A stretch of DNA of 64,000 nucleotides from Nitrospirota bacterium (lineage in GTDB: Bacteria > Nitrospirota > Thermodesulfovibrionia > Thermodesulfovibrionales > UBA6898): contig JAJZPM010000009.1 in the NCBI GenBank assembly GCA_021811105.1, forward strand, positions 1 through 64,000, written 5' to 3'. The notes beneath the pieces are model-generated. The model was given only the letters and a program-made list of their open reading frames with translations. It did not search any database and was not told the origin of the DNA. Positions 27,084-37,575 of this stretch are shown here, in pieces; within the stretch, counting starts at the first letter, position 1; every line of letters begins with the position of its first letter. The translations under genes and the position numbers were made by a program.

Positions 27084-27820
27084 GGGGGGCAGCGTTCAGA
27101 TGTGGCCCTCTGACCATAATTTGCCAATTCCTGACCGAGCTTTTCGTAGAGATCAGGAAGCCATGACGGCGTTATGCGTATTGCGGAATGAAAAATTTGC
27201 CTGCGAAAATCGTACGGAACTATCACTACCTTCACGTTCTTGATGCCAGTCCGCGCAGTCAGTACGAACAACTCCTCGATCGCCCGGTCGCCGACTGCGA
27301 TGCAGCCTTTCGACTTGGTTTTTCCGTGGAGGTAAATGTCACCTCCGAGGTTGGACCGGCCTTCGGAGTGCGCCATCAAGCGGTCGAAGCCGTTCGGATA
27401 GTCGAGTTTCATCGAAAGGTGAAAGCGGCTGTTCGGATTTAGCTCCGTGACATTGTAAATGCCTTCGGGGACCTGGCCGTCTCCCGCCTTCTGTTTCGGC
27501 CCCAGCCCGCCGCTGGCGCCATAGACGTCATAGGCTGCGACATAGACCCATCGCTGGCCCTTCTCTGCCCAGACCTCGAGTTCCAGCTCATCCTTCAGTC
27601 CGATGAAGGTGACGCGGGAGGGGGGGTACGAGACTCCGGCCTTATCGAAATAGGGTTTCAGGCGTGCCTCTGCCCGGGGCCCGATCTCTCTCAGTATCTC
27701 GGCGACGGTACGGTTCACGGCCGGCGCAGAAGGATGCGAGGGTGTCGGGCCGTCATCGCCCAGCGCGTTAAACACGAAGTACAGCAAAAACACCAAGACG
27801 AATGAAAGGATCTTCTTCAT
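26861..27820 (-). CDS. L,D-transpeptidase-like (YafK/YkuD) protein with read-through tail
   Basis: A signal peptide ([21 protein letters not shown]) precedes a YkuD-type domain with the catalytic block [20 protein letters not shown] (His about residue 172, Cys about 179). The family cross-links murein or attaches lipoproteins to it in the periplasm. The catalytic domain ends near residue 245. The last 75 residues, after [11 protein letters not shown], are antisense to the end of glgB and look like random translation (Ser/Ala/Thr-rich), so the original stop near 27085 has probably been lost. Start chosen at the signal peptide; its ribosome site is weak. Confidence 0.75.
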   Translation of the reverse strand: MKKILSFVLVFLLYFVFNALGDDGPTPSHPSAPAVNRTVAEILREIGPRAEARLKPYFDKAGVSYPPSRVTFIGLKDELELEVWAEKGQRWVYVAAYDVYGASGGLGPKQKAGDGQVPEGIYNVTELNPNSRFHLSMKLDYPNGFDRLMAHSEGRSNLGGDIYLHGKTKSKGCIAVGDRAIEELFVLTARTGIKNVKVVIVPYDFRRQIFHSAIRITPSWLPDLYEKLGQELANYGQRATSERCPPYSDGRESGADNSSAAASAAASRSGLKITTASGGITIFTEHALPCQGTGSETTPPIFPTLLPQYTCESLFSISR

Positions 27821-27939
27821 CTGCGGCAGTTCAGTCGCCCGCTGCAAGGAGCAGAAAAGAGGTATACTAATATTGCCGCAGGAGAACACACAGTCGAGAA
27901 CTGTGACATTGAACTTCTTATTGAAGCGGGTGTAACCAT

Positions 27940-28824
27940 ATGAGAAAAACTCTGTCTATGATAGCATTTTTTATCCTCATTTTCCAGTGGCAGGAGGCTG
28001 GAGGCGGAGTGTTCCGCTATCATGAAGACGATACGGTGCTTGGTGAGGTCGGGATCTACAAGGCGAAATCAAATGAATCACTCATCGAGATCGCGAGAAG
28101 GTTCGACCTCGGATATAACGAGATTACCGATGCAAATCCCGCTCTTGACCCGTTTATACCCGGCACGGGGGCATCCGTGAAGGTCCCGACTGCGTGGGTA
28201 TTGCCAGACACCGTATTGCACGACGGCATCGTGATAAATCTTGCCGAGTTGAGGCTGTATTTTTTTTATGAGATCGCCGGAAGGAAGTTCGTCAGGACTT
28301 TTCCAATCGGCATAGGCAGCGAGGGTCATGATACGCCAATCGGAGAATTCAAGGTAATAGAAAAGATCGTGCACCCGGCATGGCACGTCCCCGAGTCGAT
28401 CAAGGAAGAAAAGCCCTGGCTGCCCGACGTAGTGCCTCCAGGGCCGGATAACCCCCTCGGTTCGCATGCGATGAGGCTTTCCGATCCGACAATCCTTATC
28501 CACGGCACGAACAAACCTTTTGCCGTCGGCAGGAGAGCAAGCCATGGGTGCTTACGCCTTTATCCCGAGGACATTCCCTCTCTGTTCAAGTCGACACCTC
28601 CTGGAGTGAGGGTTACGATCGTCAGTCAGCCGGTCAAGGTCGGCGTGAAAGACGGCAGGGTATATGTGGAGGCCCACCGGGTCGACCCCGAATATGATGT
28701 CGATTACTTTGAAGATGCTGTGCAGTTGCTCACGAAGAAAGATCTCATCGGCCGCATTGACACGAAGAAGCTGCATCAGGCGGTCGAGGAAAAGAAGGGC
28801 ATACCTGTAGACATTTCGGACTGA
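27940..28824 (+). CDS. L,D-transpeptidase with LysM-like domain
   Basis: A 294-residue ErfK/YbiS-type enzyme that makes 3-3 peptide cross-links or anchors proteins to murein in the periplasm. A signal peptide (residues 1-21) is followed by a LysM-like segment (YKAKSNESLIEIARRFDLGYNEITDANP) and the YkuD catalytic domain: HGTNKP...ASHGCLRLYPED, with the nucleophile Cys in SHGC (about residue 203). It is divergent from the YafK-like gene, so two murein L,D-transpeptidase-type proteins stand back to back. Confidence 0.93.
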   Translation: MRKTLSMIAFFILIFQWQEAGGGVFRYHEDDTVLGEVGIYKAKSNESLIEIARRFDLGYNEITDANPALDPFIPGTGASVKVPTAWVLPDTVLHDGIVINLAELRLYFFYEIAGRKFVRTFPIGIGSEGHDTPIGEFKVIEKIVHPAWHVPESIKEEKPWLPDVVPPGPDNPLGSHAMRLSDPTILIHGTNKPFAVGRRASHGCLRLYPEDIPSLFKSTPPGVRVTIVSQPVKVGVKDGRVYVEAHRVDPEYDVDYFEDAVQLLTKKDLIGRIDTKKLHQAVEEKKGIPVDISD

Positions 28825-28922
28825 AAAGGGCCGAAAAATACTACCTCCAAGAAATGGAATGCAACATGGAATGAATTAATCTTTGTTGACTCTGTCTGCT
28901 GTCGGTTTTCCGCAGGAAGAAG

Positions 28923-29477
28923 CTACTTCCTTTTGTAAAGACCGATGATCTCGGCCTGCGAGATGATATGCCCTTGCATCGCCTTTTCGAGATCGGCCTT
29001 GCGCGAATTAGGGCCGAGGTTGAGAAGGGCATCGAGCGCGTAGAGCTTGAAGAAATAACGGTGGGTCCCGGAAGGCGGACAGGGCCCGCCGTATGCATGT
29101 TTTCTGAAGTCGTTGATGCCCTGGATCGCCCCTTTCGGAACGGAATCCTCCTTGATCTCTGAGGTGTCCGGGGCGACGTTCCAGAGGATCCAGTGGACCC
29201 ATGTGCCGGCAGGCGCGTCCGGGTCGTCAACGATTAAGGCCAGGGATTTTGCGCCAGGGGGAACATTCCGGATCGCGAGTGAGGGGTTTACGTCCTGTCC
29301 CTCGCAGGTATGTTTTGCCGGGATGTTGCCGTTGTGCCCGAAGGTCGGGCTTGATATCGTGAGTTCGCTCATCGTGGTCGCCTCCTTTGCGGTAAAAGCT
29401 TCGGAAATCTGGACACAGACTAAGACCACCAGTAATGAAAGCAGGAGAAGCGGTCTCTTTCGTCTTTTCATACGCAT
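28923..29477 (-). CDS. YbhB/YbcL family (PEBP-like) exported protein
   Basis: A 184-residue phosphatidylethanolamine-binding-protein-like protein. An N-terminal signal peptide (LLLLSLLVVLVCVQISEA) precedes the PEBP fold: DVNPSLAIRNVPPGAKSLALIVDDPDAPAGTWVHW, GGPCPPSGTHRYFFKLYALD. The family binds small anionic ligands; the bacterial role is unclear. Periplasmic or secreted. A second possible ATG lies two codons inside. Confidence 0.92.
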   Translation of the reverse strand: MRMKRRKRPLLLLSLLVVLVCVQISEAFTAKEATTMSELTISSPTFGHNGNIPAKHTCEGQDVNPSLAIRNVPPGAKSLALIVDDPDAPAGTWVHWILWNVAPDTSEIKEDSVPKGAIQGINDFRKHAYGGPCPPSGTHRYFFKLYALDALLNLGPNSRKADLEKAMQGHIISQAEIIGLYKRK

Positions 29478-29536
29478 AATATTAGCAGGATTCCGGGAAA
29501 TGTCTATGGGCAGGATGCCGGATTATGTACAGGGAT

Positions 29537-29821
29537 TTACTCTTCGTCGGTTTCCGAGGTGAGCTTTGCGATGAACTTTGCGCGGGCTTCGGCATTGTTC
29601 GGGATGCCGTGTTGCTTGCAGTATGCAAGGAGAGCGTCCACATCCACCTCGATGAGTCTGGGTTCGAGACCCTGGTCCGTGATCTTAGTAACGGCGGAAT
29701 CGAGTACCTCTATCCAGTCGTCATAACTCTCTTCCAGCAGGTGCGCATCAATGGCAGTCTCGCGGAGCAACTGCCACTGTTCCCTCCGGTAAAACCCGAT
29801 GCCTATCGCCATTTCTTTCAT
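29537..29821 (-). CDS. Small conserved hypothetical protein
   Basis: About 94 residues from the internal ATG at 29821, which has AAGGGACC upstream; the longer frame to 29938 has no such support. Sequence MAIGIGFYRREQWQLLRETAIDAHLLEESYDDWIEVL is soluble and charged, with an acidic C-terminus (TSETDEE). No family function known to me. Confidence 0.7.
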   Translation of the reverse strand: MKEMAIGIGFYRREQWQLLRETAIDAHLLEESYDDWIEVLDSAVTKITDQGLEPRLIEVDVDALLAYCKQHGIPNNAEARAKFIAKLTSETDEE

Positions 29822-30087
29822 CACGGTCCCTTTGATTCTTATTGTGCACATTTCCTGTCGACTGGACAAGCCGGGGACGTACGTGAGGCGATGGGTGGCC
29901 ATGCGGATGAGTGGGTACCCGACGAGAACGAACGGCAATGCTGCTTTCGCCCGGGTTCCTTATTGATGGTGAATTCCGAATAACGAAAGAGGTTGATAGT
30001 TTTCATTTCTCTGTTTTATCCTTATGTTATGTGTACCGCCTTTGGCGATTTTTTTTGGGCCTGCAGGCGCGGGCAAATCCGAAGAAT

Positions 30088-30741
30088 ATGGGTTGGCAGC
30101 GAGTGAAGGTCTGCGAAATATTCACAAGCATACAGGGTGAATCGACCTATATGGGGCTGCCCTGCACATTTGTAAGACTGGCGGGTTGCAACCTCAGGTG
30201 TGTTTACTGCGATACGCAGTATTCTTTTGATAACGGTATCGAAATGCCGCTCGACGACATCGTCAGCCACGTAAAACTCGTCGGCGTGAACCTAGTAGAG
30301 ATTACCGGTGGAGAACCCCTTCTTCAGGGGAGTGACACGCTTGCCCTCATCAGGACGCTGCTCGACGAAGGCTTCGAGGTGCTGGTGGAGACGAACGGTA
30401 CCCTGTGCGTGAAAGATATCGATAGACGTGCGGTGATAATCCTCGACGTCAAGACCCCGGGCAGCTGGATGAGCAACAAGGCCGATTTATCCAATTTCGA
30501 TCATCTGAAACGGACCGATGAGATCAAGTTCGTAATTTGCGACAGGAGCGATTATGACTGGGCAAAGGATATGGTCGCCAGGTTCGGATTGAGGGAAAAA
30601 GCGAAGCTGCTTTTTTCACCCGCTCTCGGGATGCTTCCTCCCCGGCAGCTTGCGAAGTGGATTGTTGAGGACAGACTTGAGGTGAGGCTCAATGTCCAGA
30701 TCCATAAATATATCTTCGGCCCTGACGAAAGAGGAGTGTAG
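30088..30741 (+). CDS. queE: 7-carboxy-7-deazaguanine synthase
   Basis: Radical SAM enzyme that converts 6-carboxytetrahydropterin to CDG, the first deazaguanine of queuosine synthesis. About 217 residues, the usual size. CNLRCVYC at residues 35-42 binds the 4Fe-4S cluster; the FTSIQGE start and ITGGEPLLQ segment are typical. ATG at 30088 gives the standard N-terminus; upstream sequence back to 29911 in the same frame is not conserved-looking. No other queuosine genes are in the window. Confidence 0.93.
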   Translation: MGWQRVKVCEIFTSIQGESTYMGLPCTFVRLAGCNLRCVYCDTQYSFDNGIEMPLDDIVSHVKLVGVNLVEITGGEPLLQGSDTLALIRTLLDEGFEVLVETNGTLCVKDIDRRAVIILDVKTPGSWMSNKADLSNFDHLKRTDEIKFVICDRSDYDWAKDMVARFGLREKAKLLFSPALGMLPPRQLAKWIVEDRLEVRLNVQIHKYIFGPDERGV

Positions 30742-30888
30742 AGCCGATGTTGTATAAACGCCGCACGAGAACGCCGAAAAAGTCTTGTAATGACGATATC
30801 GTCAAGTTTGTATTTCATGTGGCGTAGTTTTCAGGTTCCCGCCGAGGCCGCTTCCTTTTGTTATAATAAAGCCAAGGGGGAGCGTAAA

Positions 30889-31539
30889 ATGGGCGCAAAA
30901 AATCGTGAACCTGAGAATTTTTCATTCCATCCTTTTGAAGGGCTGAAAGAGATCATCAAGAGCCGGGGCATCGAGATCTCTTCAGACCGCCTGCCCGAAA
31001 AGGAACCTGCGCCGCCCACCGACGAGGAACTGTTCGAGAAGGCGATGGCCGGCGTGAGGGAGATCAAGGAGTATCGGCGGATGCGGACCTGCCGGAAGAA
31101 GGTCCGCCCTCCGGCCATAAAGGAATTCCCGGACTGCGAAGGCTTGCGGGCGCTCGAAGAGATCGTTGCGGGCCGGAGGGCTATGAACCTCGCCGACACT
31201 CAGGAATATGTCGAGTGGATCAACGATGACTTCAGAGGGGATTTCACGAAACTGCTCCATGAAGGCAGATTTTCTGTCAAGGACTGTCTCGACCTTCACG
31301 GCCTCACAGTGGAAGAGGCGGAGGAAGCGGTGGCCCTTTTTTTCAGGGAGTCGCTGAGAAAAGGGTACAAATGCCTGAAGATCATACACGGCAGAGGACT
31401 CCGTTCTCCCCACGGGCCGGTACTCAAGGATAGGCTGATCAGGCGACTATCCGGACACTACAGGAAGAATGTCGTAGCTTTCGTGACCGCCAGGCAGTGC
31501 GACGGCGGTCTTGGCGCGCTCTATGTGCTGCTGAAGTAG
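30889..31539 (+). CDS. Smr domain protein
   Basis: About 216 residues. The N-terminal half is charged and helical; the C-terminal Smr domain (DLHGLTVEEAEEAV, IIHGRGLRSPHG, TARQCDGGLGALYV) is that of MutS2 C-termini and stand-alone Smr endonucleases, which nick branched DNA or cleave RNA. ATG at 30889 follows an AAGGGGGAG site. Likely involved in nucleic-acid quality control; precise target unknown. Confidence 0.88.
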   Translation: MGAKNREPENFSFHPFEGLKEIIKSRGIEISSDRLPEKEPAPPTDEELFEKAMAGVREIKEYRRMRTCRKKVRPPAIKEFPDCEGLRALEEIVAGRRAMNLADTQEYVEWINDDFRGDFTKLLHEGRFSVKDCLDLHGLTVEEAEEAVALFFRESLRKGYKCLKIIHGRGLRSPHGPVLKDRLIRRLSGHYRKNVVAFVTARQCDGGLGALYVLLK

Positions 31540-31679
31540 GTCGGGATCGAAGAAGTTCGCTTAAGCTCAGCCGGTGTTGGGGTAAATATACAGGCAAAGA
31601 AGGTCGTTAAGTATAGAGCGGCAGAGACCGCTAAGGACGAAATACCGGGGAAGAAATAAGCTTCGTGATGGGAGGTGAC

Positions 31680-32120
31680 ATGAATACTGACGATCCATAT
31701 GACCTGAATCGGTTTCTGAGCGCTCAGGAAGGCATATATGAAAGAGCGCTGGCAGAGCTTAAGGGCGGTCAGAAACATACTCACTGGATGTGGTTTATAT
31801 TTCCGCAGATCGATGGATTGGGGTACAGTCCAACGGCGAAGCGATATTCCATCAAGAGCATAGAAGAAGCCCGGCAGTATCTGAGCCATCCCGTCCTCGG
31901 GAAAAGGCTGTTGGAATGTGCGGAAGCTGTGGTCGCTCTCAAGGGCGGATCGGTTTCAGAGATCTTCGGCTACCCCGATGATCTGAAGTTTAAGTCATCG
32001 ATGACGCTGTTTGAGAAAATAGCAGGCCCAGACTCCGTGTTCTCTCTCGCCCTTGACAGGTACTGCCATGGAGAGCGGGATGCCATTACGCTCAGACTGA
32101 TAGAGAAGCTTATTTCTTAG
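31680..32120 (+). CDS. DUF1810 family protein
   Basis: About 146 residues, cytoplasmic. Family landmarks are YDLNRFLSAQEGIYERALAEL, HWMWFIFPQIDGLGYS and MTLFEKIAGPDSVF. Function unknown; members are scattered among bacteria and are usually single genes, which suggests transfer. The ATG at 31680 has GGGAGGTG at ideal distance. Confidence 0.88.
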   Translation: MNTDDPYDLNRFLSAQEGIYERALAELKGGQKHTHWMWFIFPQIDGLGYSPTAKRYSIKSIEEARQYLSHPVLGKRLLECAEAVVALKGGSVSEIFGYPDDLKFKSSMTLFEKIAGPDSVFSLALDRYCHGERDAITLRLIEKLIS

Positions 32121-32296
32121 AATGTGCAAATTAGACATACCCTCTTTATGTAAATTCAAGCAGAAAACCTAACCAGAGTATCGTTTACCGCTTCATTTTT
32201 TGGCGGCACACTGACCACCATTCGTTATATTGTAGATGCAATTTGGGAAGCTGTAACACAAAACAAGTTGCAAAAATAAAAAAGTAAGAATTAAGG

Positions 32297-32326
32297 TTGA
32301 CGAAGTCCACCGCCGTTTGCTAGATT
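32297..32326 (+). promoter_or_regulatory. Probable promoter of the TetR-RND operon
   Basis: TTGACG (32297-32302), 18-base spacer, TAGATT (32321-32326). Transcription would start near 32333, downstream of the ATG at 32331, which supports translation from the ATG at 32367. The AT-rich stretch just upstream (32258-32295) could hold a regulator site, but no clear palindrome was seen. Confidence 0.5.
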
Positions 32327-32366
32327 AACGATGTTAACCAAACAGAACGATGTTAGGATAAGATTG

Positions 32367-32975
32367 ATGGGAGTCACAGAAAAGCGAGCCAAACATAAAG
32401 AAGAGTTTCGAAGGGAAATTCTCGATTCGGCCCGCGAGATATTCATCAATAACGGGTACGACGGGTTTTCAATGCGAAAACTCGCCGAAAAAATAGATTA
32501 TTCTCCGACCACCATTTATTTTTATTTCAAGAACAAGGACGACCTGCTCTTTGCCATATGCGAAGATTTTTTTGCGAATTTTTTCGCTGAGTTGAATCAT
32601 ATCCGCTCGGTTTCCCGGGGTCCGATCGAGACTCTTCGTCGAGCCTTTCTTTATCTCGTCGAATTCGGGCTTAAGAACCCAAATCAATATAAGCTGATTT
32701 TTTTCACGAAGAGTGTCTACGGGACCAGGGAGGAATTAGTCGAAGAGGAATCCATGGCGCGAAACACATACTTCGTCTTCAAAGAGATAGTGCAGGACTG
32801 CATCAACGCCGGGAAACTGCGGGAGATAGAGGTGGACGTAATAGTGGACACCTTGTCAATGGCATCTCACGGTGCAGTAGCGAAGAGTCTGCATTGCCCG
32901 AATTTCTCGAAAGAAAGAAGCGACATCGTCGCTCATACCCTGGGCGACGTATTGTTGCGGGGCTTACAGAAGTAG
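32367..32975 (+). CDS. TetR family transcriptional regulator
   Basis: About 202 residues. N-terminal helix-turn-helix (REILDSAREIFINNGYDGFSMRKLAEKIDYSPTTIYFYFKNKDDLL, residues about 15-60) and a helical ligand-binding domain (GTREELVEEESMARNTYFVFKEIV). ATG at 32367 has AGGATAAG upstream and fits the predicted transcript; 32331 is the longer alternative. As the first gene before an RND efflux operon it most likely represses that operon until a toxic compound binds. Confidence 0.92.
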   Translation: MGVTEKRAKHKEEFRREILDSAREIFINNGYDGFSMRKLAEKIDYSPTTIYFYFKNKDDLLFAICEDFFANFFAELNHIRSVSRGPIETLRRAFLYLVEFGLKNPNQYKLIFFTKSVYGTREELVEEESMARNTYFVFKEIVQDCINAGKLREIEVDVIVDTLSMASHGAVAKSLHCPNFSKERSDIVAHTLGDVLLRGLQK

Positions 32976-33034
32976 ACTTTCCCTCAGGTGACATGAAACA
33001 AAGTTCAGCCGGGAAATGAGGTAACCAATTTTTC

Positions 33035-33115
33035 ATGCATATCATTATTCTTATGAGTAGCATCTGGGTGATGTTTGCGGCAGTTGCACTCTTCATTAAG
33101 AAGAAGTTCAAATGA
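33035..33115 (+). CDS. Possible 26-residue single-helix membrane peptide
   Basis: ATG at 33035 opens a 26-codon frame, MHIIILMSSIWVMFAAVALF followed by IKKKFK and TGA. It has the look of a small one-helix membrane protein with a positive tail. A GAGGT stands about 12 bases upstream, a little far. It lies between tetR and the adaptor gene. Small single-helix subunits such as AcrZ and MetS accompany some transporters; whether this is one is inference. Confidence 0.35.
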   Translation: MHIIILMSSIWVMFAAVALFIKKKFK

Positions 33116-33173
33116 CCCGCAGGGTTCATATACCGGTAACATAGATGTTTTACAGAAACGGGAGGAAAACAAC

Positions 33174-34394
33174 ATGACGCTTGCAGAGTACTTTATGCTG
33201 ATAAGGAGAAGAGCCCCGATAATTACGATCATTGGAATGCTTGCCGGATACCTCGCCCTGTCCGGCTGCGCAAAACAGAGCGCCGCGGTCGCAAAGGGGC
33301 CGGGCGGACCGCCGGAAGTCGGAGTCGTCGTCATACAGCCGCAGCGCGTGGCGCTTACCACAGAGCTTGCCGGCCGGACCTCCGCCCACCTTATTGCAGA
33401 GGTGCGGCCGCAGGTAGGAGGCATCATCCAGAAACGCCTGTTTACCGAAGGTACGGATGTCAAGGCGGGCGAGGTGCTCTATCAGATCGACCCCGCGAGC
33501 TATCAGGCAGCCTACAACAGCGCAAAGGCAGCGCTTGCCAGGGTCGAGGCCAATCTCATTCCCGCCCGGCTGAAGTCCGAGCGGTATAAAGACCTCGTTA
33601 AAATCAATGCGGTCAGTCAGCAGGACTACGACGATGCGACCGCCGCGCTCAAACAGGCCGAGGCGGACGTTGAGGCCGGCAAGGCAGCTCTCGAGACAGC
33701 CAGGATCAACCTGGCCTATACCAAGGTAACTGCCCCGATCTCCGGACGGATCGGCCGGTCATCGGTAACCAACGGCGCCCTGGTAACCGCCAGTCAGCCT
33801 GCTGCGCTGGCCACAATCCAGGATCTCAGCTCCATATATGTCGATGTCACTCAGTCGAGCGCCGAGTTGCTCCGCCTGAAGCGGAACCTGGCCAGCGGCC
33901 TTCTGAAAAGCAACGGTGCAGCTCAGACAAAGGTGAAGCTGCTGCTTGAGGACGGCAGCGCCTATCCCTTGGCGGGGACCCTGAAGTTTTCCGAGGTCAC
34001 GGTCGACCAGAGCACGGGCTCTATCACGCTTCGGGCGATCTTCCCGAACCCGAAGCAGACGCTGCTGCCGGGTATGTTTGTCCGCGCCATTCTGGAAGAA
34101 GGGGTCAGCAATCAGGCTATTCTTGTCCCGCAGAGGGGGGTCACCCGCAACCCGGCGGGCAATGCGATGGTTTTGGTGGTAGGCAGCGACGAGAAGGTGG
34201 CGCCGCGGGTCATCAAGGTCGACCGTACTGTCGGCGACAACTGGCTGGTCAGTGAAGGGCTGAAGGCAGGCGACCGTGTAATACTCGAAGGACTGCAGAA
34301 GGCGCGTCCGGGAACACCGGTCAAGGCCGTGCCGTTCGGCAGCAAGGCTGATGGGACTCCCGCAGGAGCCCCGAAAGTGTCAGCAAATAAATAA
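33174..34394 (+). CDS. RND efflux periplasmic adaptor (AcrA/MexA type)
   Basis: About 406 residues, a lipoprotein (LALSGC lipobox, about residue 32) anchored in the inner membrane. Standard adaptor order: beta-barrel strand, lipoyl half (VRPQVGGIIQKRLFTEGTDVKAGEVLYQID), alpha-hairpin (about residues 95-160), second lipoyl half (VTAPISGRIGRSSVTNGALV), beta-barrel and membrane-proximal domain. ATG at 33174 has a perfect GGGAGG site. Bridges the RND pump encoded next with the outer-membrane factor. Confidence 0.95.
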   Translation: MTLAEYFMLIRRRAPIITIIGMLAGYLALSGCAKQSAAVAKGPGGPPEVGVVVIQPQRVALTTELAGRTSAHLIAEVRPQVGGIIQKRLFTEGTDVKAGEVLYQIDPASYQAAYNSAKAALARVEANLIPARLKSERYKDLVKINAVSQQDYDDATAALKQAEADVEAGKAALETARINLAYTKVTAPISGRIGRSSVTNGALVTASQPAALATIQDLSSIYVDVTQSSAELLRLKRNLASGLLKSNGAAQTKVKLLLEDGSAYPLAGTLKFSEVTVDQSTGSITLRAIFPNPKQTLLPGMFVRAILEEGVSNQAILVPQRGVTRNPAGNAMVLVVGSDEKVAPRVIKVDRTVGDNWLVSEGLKAGDRVILEGLQKARPGTPVKAVPFGSKADGTPAGAPKVSANK

Positions 34395-34406
34395 AGGAGA
34401 CGCGTA

Positions 34407-37400
34407 ATGCCCAGGTTTTTTATAAATCGTCCTATATTTGCCGTGGTGATCGCCATTATCATCATGCTGGCCGGCCTGCTGGCGATCAAGACGCTGCCGG
34501 TTTCGCAGTATCCGCCCATCGCGCCGCCGCAGATCACCATTAACGCCGTGTATCCGGGCGCCTCGGCCCAGACGGTGCAGGATACCGTCACTCAGGTGAT
34601 AGAGCAAAAGCTCAACGGGATCGACAACCTGATCTATATGTCTTCCACGAGCGACTCAGCCGGGGCGGTGGCGATCAACCTGACCTTCAAGGCAGGCACT
34701 GATCCGAATATCGCGCAGGTGCAGGTCCAGAACAAGCTGCAGCTGGCAACGCCGCTCCTGCCGCAGATCGTCCAGAGACAAGGGATCTCGGTGGTCAAGT
34801 CGACCAAGAACTTCCTGATGATAGTCGGGCTGGTGTCAGAGGATGGGTCGATGGACCGCAACGCCCTGACCGACTACATGGTCTCCAATATCCAGGATAT
34901 CATCAGCCGTCTGGAAGGCGTCGGGGAGATACAGCTCTTCGGCACCCAAAACGCAATGCGGATCTGGCTGGACCCGGCCAAGCTGAACAACTTCCACCTG
35001 ACCACCAATGATGTCATCTCGGCAATCCAGGCACAAAACGCCCAGGTCTCGGCCGGTCAGTTCGGCGGCACTCCCGCCACCCAGGGGCAGCAGCTGAACG
35101 CCACCGTCACCGCCCGCACCCTGCTTCAGACCCCGGAGCAGTTCGATGCGATTATTCTTCGCACCAACCCCGACGGCTCGACGGTGAGGCTCAAGGATGT
35201 GGCCGAAAGCAAGATCGGCACTGAAAACTACGACATCCAGTCCTACTATCAGGGAAAGCCGGTGGGCGGTATGGCTATCCGGCTTGCGGCGGGCGCCAAC
35301 GCACTCGAAACCGGGAATCGGGTCAAGGCCAAGATTAAGGAGCTGTCAAGATACTTCCCTGCCGGCATGAAGGTGGTCTATCCCTATGACACCACCCCCT
35401 TCGTGAAGATCTCTATCGAAGAGGTAGTGCATACCCTGATCGAGGCGGTCTGCCTCGTCTTTATCATCATGTTCCTCTTCCTGCAGAACATCCGGGCCAC
35501 CCTGATCCCGACGATCGCGGTGCCGGTGGTGCTTCTGGGCACGATGGCTGTACTGGCGGCCGCAGGTTTTTCGATAAACACACTGACGATGTTCGCACTG
35601 GTTATTGTAATCGGCCTCCTGGTCGACGACGCCATAGTCGTTGTCGAGAACGTAGAACGGATCATGTCGGAAGAGGGACTGTCGCCCCACGATGCCACGA
35701 TCAAATCCATGGGCCAGATTACCAGCGCCCTCTGGGGCATCGCCACGGTGCTGACCGCTGTCTTTCTGCCGATGGCCTTCTTCGGCGGCTCCACCGGCGT
35801 CATCTACCGCCAGTTTTCGGTCACCATCATCTCGGCCATGATACTTTCGGTGATGGTGGCGATGATCCTGACCCCGGCCCTCTGCTCAACGCTGCTCAAG
35901 CCGGTGGAGAAAGGGCATGCGGCCGGAGAGAGCGGCTGGTTCAGGGGGTTCTTCCGCTGGTTCAACCGCATGTTCGATCGCCGAAGGGCACAGTACGAGT
36001 CGATAGTCGGCCGTTCATTCCGAAAGCCGGTACGTTATCTGCTTGTATACGGAAGCATTGTTGCGGCGATGGCCTTTTTCTTCCTGCGGCTTCCCACCGC
36101 CTTTCTTCCTGACGAAGACCAGGGGTTCATAGTCTGCCAGATCCAGCTGCCCGCCGGCGCCACCCAGGAGAGGACCACCCGGGTGATACGCCAGATCGAG
36201 CGGCATTTCCTCGAAAAGGAGACCAAAACGGTCGAAGGAGTTATCACCGTGGCAGGGTTCAGCTTTGCCGGCCGGGGCCAGAATATGGGGCTCGCCTTTG
36301 TAAAACTCAAGGATTGGAAGCTGCGCAACTCGGCTGACCTGAAGGCGCCCGCCATTGCGGCCAGGGCCATGAAGGCCTTCTCGAAGATTCGCGACGGTCT
36401 GGCCTTTGCCTTTTCCCCTCCGGCTGTGGTCGAACTCGGACAGGCCAACGGCTTTGACTTCGAATTACAAGATAGGGGCGGCCTCGGGCATGACAAGCTG
36501 ATGGAGGCCCGGAACCAGCTGCTGGGTATGGCGATGAAAAACCCGAAGCTGATAGCGGTGCGGCCCAACGGTCAGGATGACTCCCCCCAGTTCAAGCTGG
36601 ATATCGATGATGTCCGGGCCGGCGCCCTCGGGGTCTCTCTGGCTGATGTCAACAACGTGCTGGCCACAGCCTGGGGGAGTTCGTACGTAAACGACTTCAT
36701 CCAGAACGGCCGCGTCAAGAAGGTCTATCTCCAGGCAGACGCCAGGTACCGGATGCTGCCGGAGGATATCAATAACTGGTATGTCAGCAATAAAAACGGC
36801 GAGATGGTGCCCTTCTCTGCCTTCTCAACCGCCCGGTGGCAATATGGCTCTCCCCGTCTGGAGCGCTATAATGGCATCCCGTCCGCCGAGATCATGGGGC
36901 AGGCAGCTCCCGGGGTGAGCACCGGTGAGGCGATGGCCGAGATGGAGAAGATGGCCAACCAATTGCCGGCCGGCATCGGGTACGAATGGACCGGCCTCTC
37001 CTATGAAGAAAAGAATGCCGGCGCCCAGGCCCCGGCCCTCTACGCCATCTCTCTCCTGGTCGTGTTTCTCTCGGTAGCGGCGCTGTACGAGAGCTGGACC
37101 ATCCCCTTTGTCAACCTGCTGATGCTGCCTCTCGGCCTGGTCGGAGCGGTTACGGCGGTTACGCTTCGGGGGCTGCCCAACGATGTCTATCTCCAGATCG
37201 GCCTGCTCACCACTGTGGGGCTTTCGACAAAGAACGCCATTCTGATCATACAGTTCATCAAGGAGCAGCTGCGTCAGGGGCACGAGCTGGTTGAGGCCAC
37301 CCTGACGGCGGTGAAGATCAGGCTGCGGCCGGTCATCATGACCTCACTGGCCTTTTTCTTCGGCACCCTGCCGCTTGCCCTCACCAGAGGGGCCGGGGCA

Positions 37401-37574
37401 GCAGCCCAGAACGCCATCGGCACTGCTGTCACAGGCGGTCTGCTCTCGGCTACCTTCATCGACTTGCTCTTTATTCCATTTTTCTTTGTGTTAGTCTCGC
37501 GGCTGTTTGGCCGGGTAAGAAACAAGGCGCATGCGGCAGCACCTGCCGTTGCCGCAGCTTCGGAGGAACGGTGA
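34407..37574 (+). CDS. RND multidrug efflux pump, HAE1 type (AcrB/MexB-like)
   Basis: A 1055-residue proton-driven pump with twelve transmembrane helices and two large periplasmic loops, the family's full length. N-terminus [23 protein letters not shown] is classic. The proton-relay Asp pair is in [15 protein letters not shown] (helix 4) and the matching Lys/Thr region is in the second half ([13 protein letters not shown]). It exports hydrophobic drugs or other toxic compounds from the periplasm and membrane. It starts 12 bases after the adaptor gene. Confidence 0.96.
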   Translation: MPRFFINRPIFAVVIAIIIMLAGLLAIKTLPVSQYPPIAPPQITINAVYPGASAQTVQDTVTQVIEQKLNGIDNLIYMSSTSDSAGAVAINLTFKAGTDPNIAQVQVQNKLQLATPLLPQIVQRQGISVVKSTKNFLMIVGLVSEDGSMDRNALTDYMVSNIQDIISRLEGVGEIQLFGTQNAMRIWLDPAKLNNFHLTTNDVISAIQAQNAQVSAGQFGGTPATQGQQLNATVTARTLLQTPEQFDAIILRTNPDGSTVRLKDVAESKIGTENYDIQSYYQGKPVGGMAIRLAAGANALETGNRVKAKIKELSRYFPAGMKVVYPYDTTPFVKISIEEVVHTLIEAVCLVFIIMFLFLQNIRATLIPTIAVPVVLLGTMAVLAAAGFSINTLTMFALVIVIGLLVDDAIVVVENVERIMSEEGLSPHDATIKSMGQITSALWGIATVLTAVFLPMAFFGGSTGVIYRQFSVTIISAMILSVMVAMILTPALCSTLLKPVEKGHAAGESGWFRGFFRWFNRMFDRRRAQYESIVGRSFRKPVRYLLVYGSIVAAMAFFFLRLPTAFLPDEDQGFIVCQIQLPAGATQERTTRVIRQIERHFLEKETKTVEGVITVAGFSFAGRGQNMGLAFVKLKDWKLRNSADLKAPAIAARAMKAFSKIRDGLAFAFSPPAVVELGQANGFDFELQDRGGLGHDKLMEARNQLLGMAMKNPKLIAVRPNGQDDSPQFKLDIDDVRAGALGVSLADVNNVLATAWGSSYVNDFIQNGRVKKVYLQADARYRMLPEDINNWYVSNKNGEMVPFSAFSTARWQYGSPRLERYNGIPSAEIMGQAAPGVSTGEAMAEMEKMANQLPAGIGYEWTGLSYEEKNAGAQAPALYAISLLVVFLSVAALYESWTIPFVNLLMLPLGLVGAVTAVTLRGLPNDVYLQIGLLTTVGLSTKNAILIIQFIKEQLRQGHELVEATLTAVKIRLRPVIMTSLAFFFGTLPLALTRGAGAAAQNAIGTAVTGGLLSATFIDLLFIPFFFVLVSRLFGRVRNKAHAAAPAVAAASEER

Positions 37575-37575
37575 T

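Noticed and set aside
37531-37575. Start of the OprM-like protein at 37531
   Set aside because: It overlaps the pump gene's end and has no ribosome site; 37576 or 37756 fit better.
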